Source: Streptomyces sp. B1I3
GTDB taxonomy: Bacteria > Actinomycetota > Actinomycetes > Streptomycetales > Streptomycetaceae
Length of the DNA: 64,000 bases
Direction of reading: 5' to 3'
NCBI RefSeq assembly: GCF_030816615.1
Contig: NZ_JAUSYD010000001.1
Location: 3,100,001-3,164,000 of the forward strand
This document shows positions 1 to 10,195 of the stretch, one piece after another (position 1 is the first letter of the stretch; each line of letters begins with the position of its first letter). The translations under genes and the position numbers were made by a program. A model generated the notes under the pieces. It was not told the DNA's origin. It saw only the letters and a list, made by a program, of their open reading frames with translations, and searched no databases.

Positions 1-989
1 AGCGACTCGCCCAGCGTGAACAGCTTCGCGCGGTTGCAGACCTCGACCGCCGCCTCCTCGCCCCCTGCGACCCGGAACGACACCATCCCGCCGAACGCCT
101 TCATCTGCTTGGCGGCGACCTCGTGCCCCGGGTGCTCCGACAGCCCCGGGTAGAGGACCTGCGTCACCTTGGGGTGCCGGGTCAGCAGGTCGGCGACCTT
201 CGTCGCGTTCTCGTCGTGGCGGTCCATGCGCACCGCGAGGGTCTTGATGCCGCGAAGCACCAGCCACGCGTCGAACGGTCCGGCCACGGCCCCCATCGCG
301 TTCTGGTGGTACGCGAGTTCCTCGGCCAGCTCGGGGTCGCTGACGACGAGCGCGCCGCCGACGACGTCCGAGTGGCCGCCCATGTACTTGGTGGTGGAGT
401 GCACCACGACGTCCGCGCCGAGTGAGAGCGGCTGCTGGAGGTAGGGGCTGGCGAACGTGTTGTCGACGACCAGCCGCACGCCTGCCTGCCGGGCGACGCC
501 CGCGACGGCCGCGATGTCGGTGATCCCGAGCAGCGGGTTGGACGGGGTCTCGACCCAGATGGCCTTGGTACGGGGGGTGATCGCCGCTCGTACCGCGCTC
601 ACGTCGGAGGTGTCGGCGACCGAGAACTCCACGCCCCAGCGCGAGGCGACCTTCGCGAACAGCCGGAAGGTGCCGCCGTAGGCGTCGTTCGGGATGACCA
701 CGTGGTCGCCGGGCGTGAGCAGCGTCCGCAGGAGGCAGTCCTCGGCGGCCAGGCCGGAGGCGAAGGCGAGCCCGCGGCGGCCGCCCTCCAGCGCCGCCAG
801 GTTCTCCTCGAGGGCGGTGCGGGTCGGGTTGGCGCTGCGGCTGTACTCGTAGCCGCCGCGCAGGCCCCCGACGCCGTCCTGCTTGTAGGTGGACACCTGG
901 TAGATCGGCGGGACCACGGCGCCGGTGAGGGGATCCGCCGTGTTGCCGGCGTGGATCGCAAGGGTCTCGAAGCTGTGCTGGTCGCTCAT
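1..989 (-). CDS. metB: Cystathionine gamma-synthase/lyase, C-terminus cut by window edge
   Basis: PLP-dependent enzyme of the Cys/Met metabolism family, acting in the cytoplasm in transsulfuration (O-acyl-homoserine plus cysteine to cystathionine, or the reverse lyase reaction). The protein starts MSDQHSFETLAIHAGN at the ATG at 989. It shows the family's YSRSANPTR segment, the FASGLAAE turn, and the PLP-lysine region HSTTKYMGGHSDVVGGA. About 329 codons are present, and the last 50 or so of a usual 380 lie beyond position 1. Synthase and lyase cannot be separated from sequence alone. It stands alone, divergent from the next gene, with only about 70 bases between them. Confidence 0.93.
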   Translation of the reverse strand, partial: MSDQHSFETLAIHAGNTADPLTGAVVPPIYQVSTYKQDGVGGLRGGYEYSRSANPTRTALEENLAALEGGRRGLAFASGLAAEDCLLRTLLTPGDHVVIPNDAYGGTFRLFAKVASRWGVEFSVADTSDVSAVRAAITPRTKAIWVETPSNPLLGITDIAAVAGVARQAGVRLVVDNTFASPYLQQPLSLGADVVVHSTTKYMGGHSDVVGGALVVSDPELAEELAYHQNAMGAVAGPFDAWLVLRGIKTLAVRMDRHDENATKVADLLTRHPKVTQVLYPGLSEHPGHEVAAKQMKAFGGMVSFRVAGGEEAAVEVCNRAKLFTLGES

Positions 990-1060
990 GAGGTCCGAGC
1001 GTAGTTCGTCGGGAGGGCGCTCATGGGCCACTGCGCCGACGGCGTACCCGTCCGGGGACA

Positions 1061-2173
1061 ATGGACCGCATGGAGATTCTGTGGTTCCTGCTCGCGCTGT
1101 GCATGCTCGCCGTGGTCGCCGGCCCGATCATGCTCCGCCGGCGTGGCGGTATCCGCCAGGTCGCGCCCGGTTCGCCCGACGCGGCCGACCCGGACACCTA
1201 CGGCTTCGTGCGCGAGGAAGAGCTGGACGTGCGGCTGCCGGGACCCGACCAGGACCTCCTCGACGTCCTGGACGTCGTGCAGGGCACCCAGAGCTGGCGG
1301 GCCGCCTCCCAGCTGCTCGCAGGCACACCGAAGGAGAGCGAGACGCGCTGGCAGCGCGTGCAGGCGTTCGCCGGCGCCGCCTCCCTGGAACTGGCGCAGC
1401 GGCCCGGCGTGGGCGGGGCGTGGCTGCGCAACTGGCGGGCCGAGGCCCCGAAGGACGCGGGCGCGGCGGCGGTGCACGCGGAGTTCCTGGTGCAGCAGGC
1501 GTGGCGCACGGGCACCGTGGGCACGGACGACTTCCGGATCATCCTCGAGGAGGCCCGCACGGTCTGCGGCGAGGCCGCCCTCCTGGCTCCCGGCGACCCG
1601 GTCCCGTACATCGTGGAGCTGGCCGTTGCCCGTGGACTGGGTTACTCCCCCGAGCAGTTCGACCAGCTGTGGCTGAAGATCATCGACCGGGCACCCGCCC
1701 ACATGGGCGCGCACATCGCGGCCCTGCACTTCTGGTGCGAGAAGTGGCACGGCTCCCGCGAGGAGGCCGACCGCTTCGCGACCACGGCCGCCGCCCGCGC
1801 CCCACAGGGTTCGCTGCTCGCCGCGCTGCCGCTGTTCGCGCTGTACGAGCATCTGCCCGAGGTCAATCTGGTGCAGGGCTTCTACCGGGGCGCCGTCGTG
1901 ACGAAGGCGGTCGAGGGCGCGATGTTCGCGGTGCACGCGGCCCGGGGGGACGACCCGGTGCTCGCCCATGTGCGCCATCTGCTGGTGCTCTTCCTCGTCC
2001 GCATGGAGCGCTGGTCGGAGGCCGTGCACCAGCTCGTCCACATCGACGGGCACGTGGGCGCCCTGCCCTGGACCCAGAGCTCCGACCCGGCCGCCGAGTA
2101 CACGGTGTACCGGGCGCTCGCCGTCGCCGGATACGAGGCGAACGGCGGCAGCCCGGCGAGCCTGCCGCACTGA
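1061..2173 (+). CDS. Membrane-anchored conserved hypothetical protein
   Basis: I do not recognise a named family. The 370-residue protein opens with one hydrophobic segment (about residues 6-22, WFLLALCMLAVVAGPIML) followed by arginines, so it is probably anchored with the bulk inside. The remainder is helical and rich in Ala, Glu and Trp, resembling TPR-like helical repeats (for example around GDPVPYIVELAVARGLG), but no clean repeat register is visible. An in-frame ATG at 1070 is an equally good start. The next small gene begins 34 bases after its stop and is probably co-transcribed. The same unknown sits between metB and msrA in S. coelicolor, from memory. Confidence 0.8.
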   Translation: MDRMEILWFLLALCMLAVVAGPIMLRRRGGIRQVAPGSPDAADPDTYGFVREEELDVRLPGPDQDLLDVLDVVQGTQSWRAASQLLAGTPKESETRWQRVQAFAGAASLELAQRPGVGGAWLRNWRAEAPKDAGAAAVHAEFLVQQAWRTGTVGTDDFRIILEEARTVCGEAALLAPGDPVPYIVELAVARGLGYSPEQFDQLWLKIIDRAPAHMGAHIAALHFWCEKWHGSREEADRFATTAAARAPQGSLLAALPLFALYEHLPEVNLVQGFYRGAVVTKAVEGAMFAVHAARGDDPVLAHVRHLLVLFLVRMERWSEAVHQLVHIDGHVGALPWTQSSDPAAEYTVYRALAVAGYEANGGSPASLPH

Positions 2174-2207
2174 CCTGCTCACTCCTCCCGGATGGGAACG
2201 GACACCG

Positions 2208-2354
2208 ATGACACGACTGATCCCGCTCGTCCTGATGGCCCTCGCGCTCTGGTTCTGGCTGCGTGCCAGGAAGAAGACGGCCGCGTACATGGCCGGCCGT
2301 GAAGCGCCCGAGGCCCCCCGGGACCACCGGGACCCTCCGGCCCCGGCTCCCTGA
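2208..2354 (+). CDS. Small single-pass membrane protein (48 aa)
   Basis: Short gene with ATG at 2208 and stop at 2352-2354. Residues 4-18 are hydrophobic (LIPLVLMALALWFWL), followed by RARKK, so it should insert with the charged tail in the cytoplasm. The tail is Pro/Ala/Arg-rich. It lies 34 bases after the membrane-anchored unknown gene and 70 bases before msrA on the same strand. Codon use fits a real high-GC gene. No function can be assigned. Confidence 0.6.
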   Translation: MTRLIPLVLMALALWFWLRARKKTAAYMAGREAPEAPRDHRDPPAPAP

Positions 2355-2423
2355 GGCGGCGGAATCCTGACCGCCCCCTCCGTGTTGTACGCACTGGACA
2401 CCGACCCCCGGAGGAGCCCCCGC

Positions 2424-3131
2424 ATGTTCCTGAACCACCGCACCCCGCAGCTCCCCACCCCCGAGGAGGCCCTGCGCGGGCGTCCCATCCCCGAATTCAC
2501 CGTTCCCTCCCGCCACACGGTCCTCGGCAACCCGCTGACCGGCCCGTACCCGCAGGGCCTGGAGGTCGCCGACTTCGCGCTGGGCTGCTTCTGGGGGGCC
2601 GAGCGCAAGTTCTGGCAGACGAAGGGCGTCTGGACGACCCTCGTCGGCTACCAGGGCGGTTACACGGAGAACCCGGCGTACGAGGAGGTCTGCTCGGGCC
2701 TGACGGGCCACACGGAGGCCGTCCGGGTCGTCTTCGACCCGGAGGTCATCGGCTACGCGGAGCTCCTCAAGCTCTTCTGGGAGTCCCACAACCCGACCCA
2801 GGGCTTCCGCCAGGGCAACGACGTGGGGACCCAGTACCGCTCTGCCGTGTACACCCACTCCCCCGAGCAGGCGGAGGGCGCGGCGGCGTCCCGTGAGGCG
2901 TACCAGAAGGTGCTGACCGGCGCGGGCTTCGGCGAGATCACCACGGAGATCCTGCCGGCCGAGGGCCGTACCTTCTGGCCCGCGGAGGCGTACCACCAGC
3001 AGTACCTGGACAAGAACCCCGACGGTTACTGCGGCATCGGCGGTACGGGAGCCACCCTGGAGTCACCGTCCGAGACCAACTGGGGCCGCGCCTGCCCGAC
3101 GGGCATCGCCCCGGCGCCGGCGGCCGACTGA
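2424..3131 (+). CDS. msrA: Peptide-methionine (S)-S-oxide reductase MsrA
   Basis: Reduces the S-epimer of methionine sulfoxide in proteins and free methionine. The catalytic motif GCFWG is at residues 54-58 with nucleophile Cys55. HTEAV and the family's TQYRS segment follow, and a resolving cysteine lies in the C-terminal YCGIGG. Length is 235 residues, within the long-form MsrA range. ATG 2424 is preferred over an upstream in-frame start at 2382 because GGAGGAG ends 7 bases before it. The MsrB activity is not encoded next to it. Confidence 0.95.
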   Translation: MFLNHRTPQLPTPEEALRGRPIPEFTVPSRHTVLGNPLTGPYPQGLEVADFALGCFWGAERKFWQTKGVWTTLVGYQGGYTENPAYEEVCSGLTGHTEAVRVVFDPEVIGYAELLKLFWESHNPTQGFRQGNDVGTQYRSAVYTHSPEQAEGAAASREAYQKVLTGAGFGEITTEILPAEGRTFWPAEAYHQQYLDKNPDGYCGIGGTGATLESPSETNWGRACPTGIAPAPAAD

Positions 3132-3205
3132 CCGCGTGACGGCGTCTGTCAGGTGATCGCTACTCTGTTCCCCCGCCCGACAGGGCGGAGGAACAGGGGT
3201 GGGAC

Positions 3206-3988
3206 ATGCGCAGAAGAATCGCCGTGCTCGCAGTGACGGGCGCGGTGGCCGCCGCGGTGGTGGCCACGCCGGCACACGCGGAGGGCCGGGGGGACATCCG
3301 GGTGGTCAAGACCGTCGTGAACGGCGGCGGCAGTGTCATCGTCGGCGTCAAGGCCGTCAAGCGGTTCGCGATCGTCATGACGGTCAAGGACAACTCGGGG
3401 GTGAAGAGCGTGTCGGACGTGTCCGCCTTCAACACCTCCAACGCTCACGGGCCGGTGTCGTACCTGGGCACGTCGTGCAGGAAGAGCAGCACCACCACGT
3501 CCGTGTGCACGGCGACGATGGAGATCGACCCGTCGTGGATCGACTCGTACGGGAGCGGCAACGAGGGCTGGGACGCCAATGCGGTGGCCGGAACCTGGCA
3601 GGTCAACGCCACGGTGCAGGCCAACGACAGGGACTACTGGATCTCCGACCGCATCGCCACGTTCAAGGTGAAGCGCGCGGCGACGCTGACGACGGACGCC
3701 GCCCCCGAGCCGGTGAAGAGGGGTGGCACGCTCACCGTCACCGGCAAGCTGTCGCGGGCCAACTGGACGGACCTCAAGTACCACGGGTTCACCAAGCAGG
3801 TGGTGAAGCTGCAGTACAAGACGCCCGGCGGCTCGTACCACACGGTCAGGACGGCGACCACGGACAGCAAGGGCAACCTCCGGACGACCGTGAAGGCCTC
3901 CGCGTCGGGCAGCTGGCGCTGGGCGTTCCTCGGTACGACGACGACCATGAAGGTCGTCTCCACCGGTGACGCGGTCACGGTGAAGTAG
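3206..3988 (+). CDS. Secreted protein, two beta-rich domains, function unknown
   Basis: 260 residues with a clear Sec signal peptide (MRRRIAVLAVTGAVAAAVVATPAHA, cleavage after AHA). The mature protein is rich in Val, Thr, Ser and Lys. A first domain (about residues 27-150) contains two cysteines, in GTSCRKSS and SVCTATM, that could form a disulfide. A second (about 160-260) resembles a bacterial Ig-like or calcium-binding beta sandwich (KRGGTLTVTGKLSRANW). GGAGGAAC lies upstream of ATG 3206. Its stop is only 10 bases before the PopR boxes of the clpP3 promoter, so it is probably a separate unit. Confidence 0.8.
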   Translation: MRRRIAVLAVTGAVAAAVVATPAHAEGRGDIRVVKTVVNGGGSVIVGVKAVKRFAIVMTVKDNSGVKSVSDVSAFNTSNAHGPVSYLGTSCRKSSTTTSVCTATMEIDPSWIDSYGSGNEGWDANAVAGTWQVNATVQANDRDYWISDRIATFKVKRAATLTTDAAPEPVKRGGTLTVTGKLSRANWTDLKYHGFTKQVVKLQYKTPGGSYHTVRTATTDSKGNLRTTVKASASGSWRWAFLGTTTTMKVVSTGDAVTVK

Positions 3989-3997
3989 CCGGCCGCC

Positions 3998-4027
3998 TCT
4001 GCCCGCGGCGAATCTGCCGCGGGCAGA
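3998..4027 (+). promoter_or_regulatory. Two adjacent PopR-type boxes upstream of clpP3
   Basis: Box 2 (4013-4027) is TCTGCC-GCG-GGCAGA, an exact match to the palindrome TCTGCC-3N-GGCAGA that I recall as the PopR target of the S. lividans clpP3 operon. Box 1 (3998-4012) is TCTGCC-CGC-GGCGAA, a good left half with a degenerate right half. They abut with a 15-bp centre-to-centre spacing, so both lie on nearly the same helix region if PopR dimers bind side by side. They end 82 bases before the clpP3 start. The same DNA forms a 13-bp perfect inverted repeat, so a terminator role for the upstream gene is also possible. Confidence 0.75.
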
Positions 4028-4108
4028 GATCGGTGACGTGGGGGCCCGGGCGGGCCAAGAGTGGAGGGAGCGCGGCCGGACCGGCCGCCCCCACCAACGG
4101 GAGGTCCG

Positions 4109-4747
4109 ATGTCACCCCGCCCCGCTGTCCGTCCACGTGCCACCGACGAGGACACGCCCTCGACCCGGTTCGACGACCACCTCGCCGAGCAGCTCCTCGG
4201 CCGGCGGATCGTCCTCCTGGGGACCCAGGTGGACGATGTCTCCGCGAACCGGGTCTGCGCGCAGCTGCTGCTCCTGTCCGCCGAGGACCCGCGCACCGAC
4301 ATCAGCCTGTACATCAACAGCCCCGGCGGGTCAGTCACGGCCGGGCTGGCCATCTACGACACGATGCAGCTCGTCCCCAACGACGTCTCCACCCTGGCCA
4401 TGGGGTTCGCCGCCAGCATGGGGCAGTTCCTCCTCACCGTCGGGGCGCCGGGCAAGAGGTTCGCCCTGCCGAACGCGCGGATCATGATGCACCAGCCGTC
4501 GGCCGGCATCGGCGGGTCGGCGTCCGACATCGCGATCCAGGCGGAGAACCTCGAGTTCACGAAGCAGGCGGTCGAGCGGATCACGGCGGCGCACACCGGC
4601 CGGAGCGAGGAGACGATCTCCCGCGACGGGGACCGGGACCGGTGGTTCACGGCCGAGCAGGCGAAGGCGTACGGCATGGTCGATCACGTCGTCGAGTCGC
4701 TCGACGACGTGCGCCCGACCGGCTCACGGCGACGGATGGGACTCTGA
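4109..4747 (+). CDS. clpP3: ATP-dependent Clp protease proteolytic subunit (ClpP3 type)
   Basis: Serine peptidase subunit of a ClpP barrel that degrades unfolded proteins handed over by ClpX or ClpC. From ATG 4109 (GGGAGGT 4 bases upstream) the protein is 212 residues. The nucleophile is Ser103 in GFAASMGQF, the base is His128 in MMHQPSAG, and the acidic partner should lie in the RDGDRDRWF region, so the triad looks complete. The SPGGS oxyanion motif is at 71-75. It is one base from clpP4 and almost certainly translated with it. In Streptomyces the clpP3-clpP4 pair is a back-up to clpP1-clpP2, switched on by PopR when ClpP1P2 fails. Confidence 0.93.
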   Translation: MSPRPAVRPRATDEDTPSTRFDDHLAEQLLGRRIVLLGTQVDDVSANRVCAQLLLLSAEDPRTDISLYINSPGGSVTAGLAIYDTMQLVPNDVSTLAMGFAASMGQFLLTVGAPGKRFALPNARIMMHQPSAGIGGSASDIAIQAENLEFTKQAVERITAAHTGRSEETISRDGDRDRWFTAEQAKAYGMVDHVVESLDDVRPTGSRRRMGL

Positions 4748-4748
4748 C

Positions 4749-5354
4749 ATGGGCCAGTACACGATTCCGAACGTCGTCGAGCGCACCCCGCAGGGCGAAC
4801 GCTCCTACGACGTCTTCAGCCGGCTGCTGTCCGAGCGGATCATCTTCCTCGGTACGGAGATCGACGACGGCGTCGCCAACGTCGTCATCGCGCAGCTGCT
4901 GCACCTCGAGTCGTCGAGCCCCGACACCGAGATCGCGATCTACATCAACTCGCCCGGAGGCTCCTTCACTTCGCTCATGGCGATCTACGACACGATGAGC
5001 TTCGTCTCCGCCCCCATCTCGACGTTCTGCGTCGGGCAGGCCGCCTCGACCGCCGCGGTGCTGCTGGCCGGCGGGGACCCGGGGCGGCGGTTCGTCCTGG
5101 AGCACTCCCGGGTGCTGCTGGGACAGCCGGCCAGCGGTGGTCAGCAGGGGACGGTGTCGGATCTCCGGCTCCACGCGAAGGAGATGCTCAGGGTCCGCTC
5201 CCAGGTGGAGGAGGTCCTGTCCCGGCACACCCACCACGACCTGGCGACGCTGCGGGCGGACACCGACCGGGACAGGATCTTCACCGCGCAGGAGGCGGTG
5301 GAGTACGGTCTCGCCGACGAGATCCTCAGCCGCCGGGTCCTGGCCACCGCCTGA
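4749..5354 (+). CDS. clpP4: ClpP-family subunit lacking the catalytic histidine (ClpP4 type)
   Basis: 201-residue ClpP paralogue, partner of the preceding gene. The fold markers are present: INSPGGS (66-72), nucleophile Ser100 in GQAASTAAV, and the TDRDRIF aspartate region. At the position of the catalytic histidine, 25 residues after the serine exactly as in ClpP3, the sequence reads VLLGQPASG, so Gly125 replaces His. The subunit should therefore be inactive or strongly impaired as a peptidase and probably serves as a structural ring or as a docking or assembly partner for ClpP3. Only one base separates it from clpP3. Confidence 0.9.
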   Translation: MGQYTIPNVVERTPQGERSYDVFSRLLSERIIFLGTEIDDGVANVVIAQLLHLESSSPDTEIAIYINSPGGSFTSLMAIYDTMSFVSAPISTFCVGQAASTAAVLLAGGDPGRRFVLEHSRVLLGQPASGGQQGTVSDLRLHAKEMLRVRSQVEEVLSRHTHHDLATLRADTDRDRIFTAQEAVEYGLADEILSRRVLATA

Positions 5355-5381
5355 CCGCGCGTACCCGCCCTCCCCTCGCCG

Positions 5382-5780
5382 TCAGGCGGCCAGCCGGACC
5401 TCGCCCATCGGCGCCCGGGTGGGGAACAGCCGGGACGGGGAAGGGTGCGAGGAGGAACGCCGCACCCGGCTCCGGCGGGCGAGCTCCTCCTGTCCGAGGG
5501 ACAGCACCTCACCCAGCCCGAGCCCGAGCGAACGGGCCGCCGCCGCGAGGACTTCCGAGGAGGCCTCCTTGCGGCCGCGCTCGATCTCGGAGAGGTACGG
5601 CATCGAGATCCTGGCAGCCTCGGCCACGTCCTTGAGCGTCCGCTCCTGGGCGAGCCGCTCGCGGCGCAGGACGTCCCCGACGACGTCCCGCCACAGAGGC
5701 TCTCTCGCAGCGGGTTCCGGGGTCTCGGGGACGGGACGCAGGGGGATCAGGTGGTGGCGGTTCGGCGCGTGGCTGCTCAT
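5382..5780 (-). CDS. popR: PopR-type XRE transcriptional activator of clpP3-clpP4
   Basis: 132-residue protein with a helix-turn-helix of the XRE/ClgR type at about residues 35-90 (TLKDVAEAARISMPYLSEIE, then RGRKEASSEVLAAAA). It is convergent with clpP4, 27 bases apart. The C-terminus ends in Leu-Ala-Ala. PopR and ClgR are known to be destroyed by ClpP1P2 through C-terminal alanines, so this tail is expected to be a degron: when ClpP1P2 fails, the activator accumulates and turns on clpP3. Position, fold, tail and the boxes at 3998-4027 all agree. A ClgR paralogue is the main alternative, but ClgR is usually encoded elsewhere. Confidence 0.82.
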   Translation of the reverse strand: MSSHAPNRHHLIPLRPVPETPEPAAREPLWRDVVGDVLRRERLAQERTLKDVAEAARISMPYLSEIERGRKEASSEVLAAAARSLGLGLGEVLSLGQEELARRSRVRRSSSHPSPSRLFPTRAPMGEVRLAA

Positions 5781-5826
5781 CGCCTCAGCCTAGGAGCGCC
5801 GGGTCCCGCTCGGGAGGTGGAAGCGT

Positions 5827-5841
5827 TCCGCCCCGGGCGGA
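5827..5841. promoter_or_regulatory. Palindrome upstream of popR, possible variant PopR/ClgR-like box
   Basis: TCCGCC-CCG-GGCGGA is a perfect inverted repeat 46 bases upstream of the popR start. It has the same layout as the PopR box (6-3-6) with T to C and A to G changes. It could mediate autoregulation or be a different operator. In GC-rich DNA such palindromes also occur by chance. Confidence 0.3.
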
Positions 5842-5952
5842 TCTGCTGACGGCTAAACGGCGTGTGGGCCCGGGGGCAGGCGTCCGGGCCAGCCCGTACA
5901 CCCTCGCGAAGTGGCGTCCAGGGGCGGGCGGGTATCGGTGGCGGGCACGGGC

Positions 5953-6005
5953 CCGGCGGAGCACTTACGCCGGCCCGTGTCCGGCGGAGCACTTACGCCG
6001 GCCCG
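5953..6005. repeat. Two direct copies of a 25-bp hairpin-forming unit
   Basis: Copies at 5953-5977 and 5981-6005 are identical 25-mers beginning CCGGCGGAGCACTTACGCC. Each contains a small inverted repeat (CCGGCG...CGCCGG), so each can form a hairpin. They lie between popR (minus, promoter side) and the gdhA stop at 6072, so tandem terminators for gdhA are one reading, since gdhA runs toward them. The rest of 5781-6071 shows nothing else I can interpret. Confidence 0.6.
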
Positions 6006-6071
6006 CCCGGACGGTGGCGTGGGGCTGCCCGGTCGCGGACCGGCCGGGCAGCCCTGCCCCGCGTCAGTGCG

Positions 6072-8535
<2,464 letters not shown>

Positions 8536-8585
8536 GTGTGGACTCCTGCTGTACGTACGAAGGGGGAGGGGCGGGCGGGGCGGTG

Positions 8586-10040
8586 TCAGGCGACGCGGCG
8601 CAGCGCGTCGGCCGGACGCAGCCGGGAGGCCCGCCAGCCGCCGAAGGCTCCCGCGATGAGTCCGCCGGCCACCGCGAGGACGACGGCCACGAGGATCGTG
8701 GTGAGGGAAACCGGTGCGGTCAGCGCGATGTCGAGCGTCTTGGACGCGGTCTGACGGCCGGGACCACCGCCCCCCATGGGTCCGCCGCCGCCCATGCCGC
8801 CGCCTCCGCCGCCCGAGGAGCCGAGCTGGGCGGTCAGGGTGGGGCTGATGGCGGTCACGACGTAGGCGCCGGCGAGGCCGACGGCTATGCCGAGGACACC
8901 GCCCATGAGGCCGTTGACGAGTGCCTCGCCGACGACCTGGCGGGTGACGCGTCCGCTCTTCCAGCCCAGGGCCTTGAGAGTGCCGAACTCCCGCACGCGG
9001 CGGCTGACCGCGGAGGAGGTCAGCAGGCCGGCGACGAGGAACGCGGCGACCAGGACCGCGACGGAGAGCCACTTGCCCACGCTGGAGGCCAGGTCGGAGG
9101 CGGTGGAGAGGGAGCCGGACACCGTGTCGGCGAGGTCGGCGGACGTGGTGACCGTCGTGCCGGAGATGTTCTTCTGGATGGCGGCCTTGACGGTGTCGAT
9201 CTGCTGCGAGTCGGCGGCCTTCACATAGACCGTGGTGACCTTGTCCTTGGAATCGGCGACGGTCTGCGCCTGCTTCAGCGGGATGTAGACGTTGGCGGCC
9301 GCGTCGCCGCTGTCCGCCGTCGATACGCCGATGACGGAGTACGCGGTTCCGGAGATCGTGACGGTCTTGCCGACCGCGAGTTCCTTCTCCTTGGCGTAGG
9401 CGGAGTCGACGACCGCGACCTTGGCGTCGGTCTCGGCGGCCTTGAACGTGCGGCCCTTGGTGATCTTGGAAGAGGTCAGCGGCCCGAGATCCTGCTGGGT
9501 GACGTCGGTGCCGTACACGGTGAAGGAATTGACGTCGAAGGAGGCTCCGCCGCCCTGCACCTCACCCCGCGGCTGGCCGTTCTCGCCGCCGGGACCGCCC
9601 TGCACCGCGCTCTCGTCCTGCTTGAACTCGCCGCGCTTGAACTGGCCGTCGACCTTCATGACCGTCAGGCTCAGGCCGCCGACGGCGTCCGCGACACCGT
9701 CCTGGCCGCCGACCTTCCCGACGGTGCTGGAGGCCAGGGTCTGGAAGCCCTGGACCATGACCCGGTCGGTGCTCTGGTCCGCCTCGTCGTCGTCCTTGGC
9801 GTCGAACTCGAACCGGGGCCGCTGGGTGCCGGAGCCCTGGGCGGCGGCGGCCTTGGTGACCGTCATGTCCGTACCCAGGCCGTACAGCGATTCCAGGACC
9901 TTGTCCTGGGCCTTGCTCATGCCCGAGGAGACCGAGCTGACGATGATGACCAGCGCAATGCCGAGGGCGAGCCCCGAGGCGACGACGAGCGCCGCCTTTC
10001 TGCGGCGGCGCAGCTCGCGCCGGAGGTAGGTGAAGAACAT
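8586..10040 (-). CDS. FtsX/MacB-family ABC permease with large extracytoplasmic domain
   Basis: 484 residues: TM1 near 17-40 (ALVVASGLALGIALVIIVSS), a large extracytoplasmic MacB-PCD-like domain (about 41-300), then three TM segments in the C-terminal FtsX domain (around LSVAVLVAAFLVAGLL, GVLGIAVGLAGAYVV and ILVAVVLAVAGGLIAG). Between the last two is a Gly-rich linker (GGGGGGMGGGGPMGGGG, about residues 405-425). The FtsX core motif around FGTLKALGWKSGRVTRQV is clear. It is upstream of its ATPase, and substrates are unknown. No adaptor gene is nearby, as expected in a monoderm. Confidence 0.9.
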   Translation of the reverse strand: MFFTYLRRELRRRRKAALVVASGLALGIALVIIVSSVSSGMSKAQDKVLESLYGLGTDMTVTKAAAAQGSGTQRPRFEFDAKDDDEADQSTDRVMVQGFQTLASSTVGKVGGQDGVADAVGGLSLTVMKVDGQFKRGEFKQDESAVQGGPGGENGQPRGEVQGGGASFDVNSFTVYGTDVTQQDLGPLTSSKITKGRTFKAAETDAKVAVVDSAYAKEKELAVGKTVTISGTAYSVIGVSTADSGDAAANVYIPLKQAQTVADSKDKVTTVYVKAADSQQIDTVKAAIQKNISGTTVTTSADLADTVSGSLSTASDLASSVGKWLSVAVLVAAFLVAGLLTSSAVSRRVREFGTLKALGWKSGRVTRQVVGEALVNGLMGGVLGIAVGLAGAYVVTAISPTLTAQLGSSGGGGGGMGGGGPMGGGGPGRQTASKTLDIALTAPVSLTTILVAVVLAVAGGLIAGAFGGWRASRLRPADALRRVA

Positions 10041-10121
10041 GGCGTGAAGGTATGGACCGGGTGTGATGAGGAGTTAAGGCTGCGATGAGAGCTGGATGAG
10101 AACCCTGGACGCCCGCCTACG

Positions 10122-10167
10122 CCGAAGGCGGCGGCCCCCGGAAGAGTCCGGGTGCCGCCGCCTTCGG
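10122..10167 (-). terminator. 14-bp stem terminator between Ldt gene and permease
   Basis: Arms 10122-10135 and 10154-10167 are exact complements, with a further CCGG/CCGG pairing inside the loop. It lies 29 bases after the L,D-transpeptidase stop and 80 bases before the permease start on the minus strand, so it should isolate the two transcripts. Confidence 0.75.
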
Positions 10168-10195
10168 AAGGGGATGGGGTGCGGGGTTCGCGCGC

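Noticed and set aside
3996..4028. The inverted repeat read only as a transcription terminator of the secreted-protein gene
   Set aside because: It contains an exact match to the PopR box plus a second partial copy and lies directly upstream of clpP3. A dual role is possible, but the operator reading explains more.
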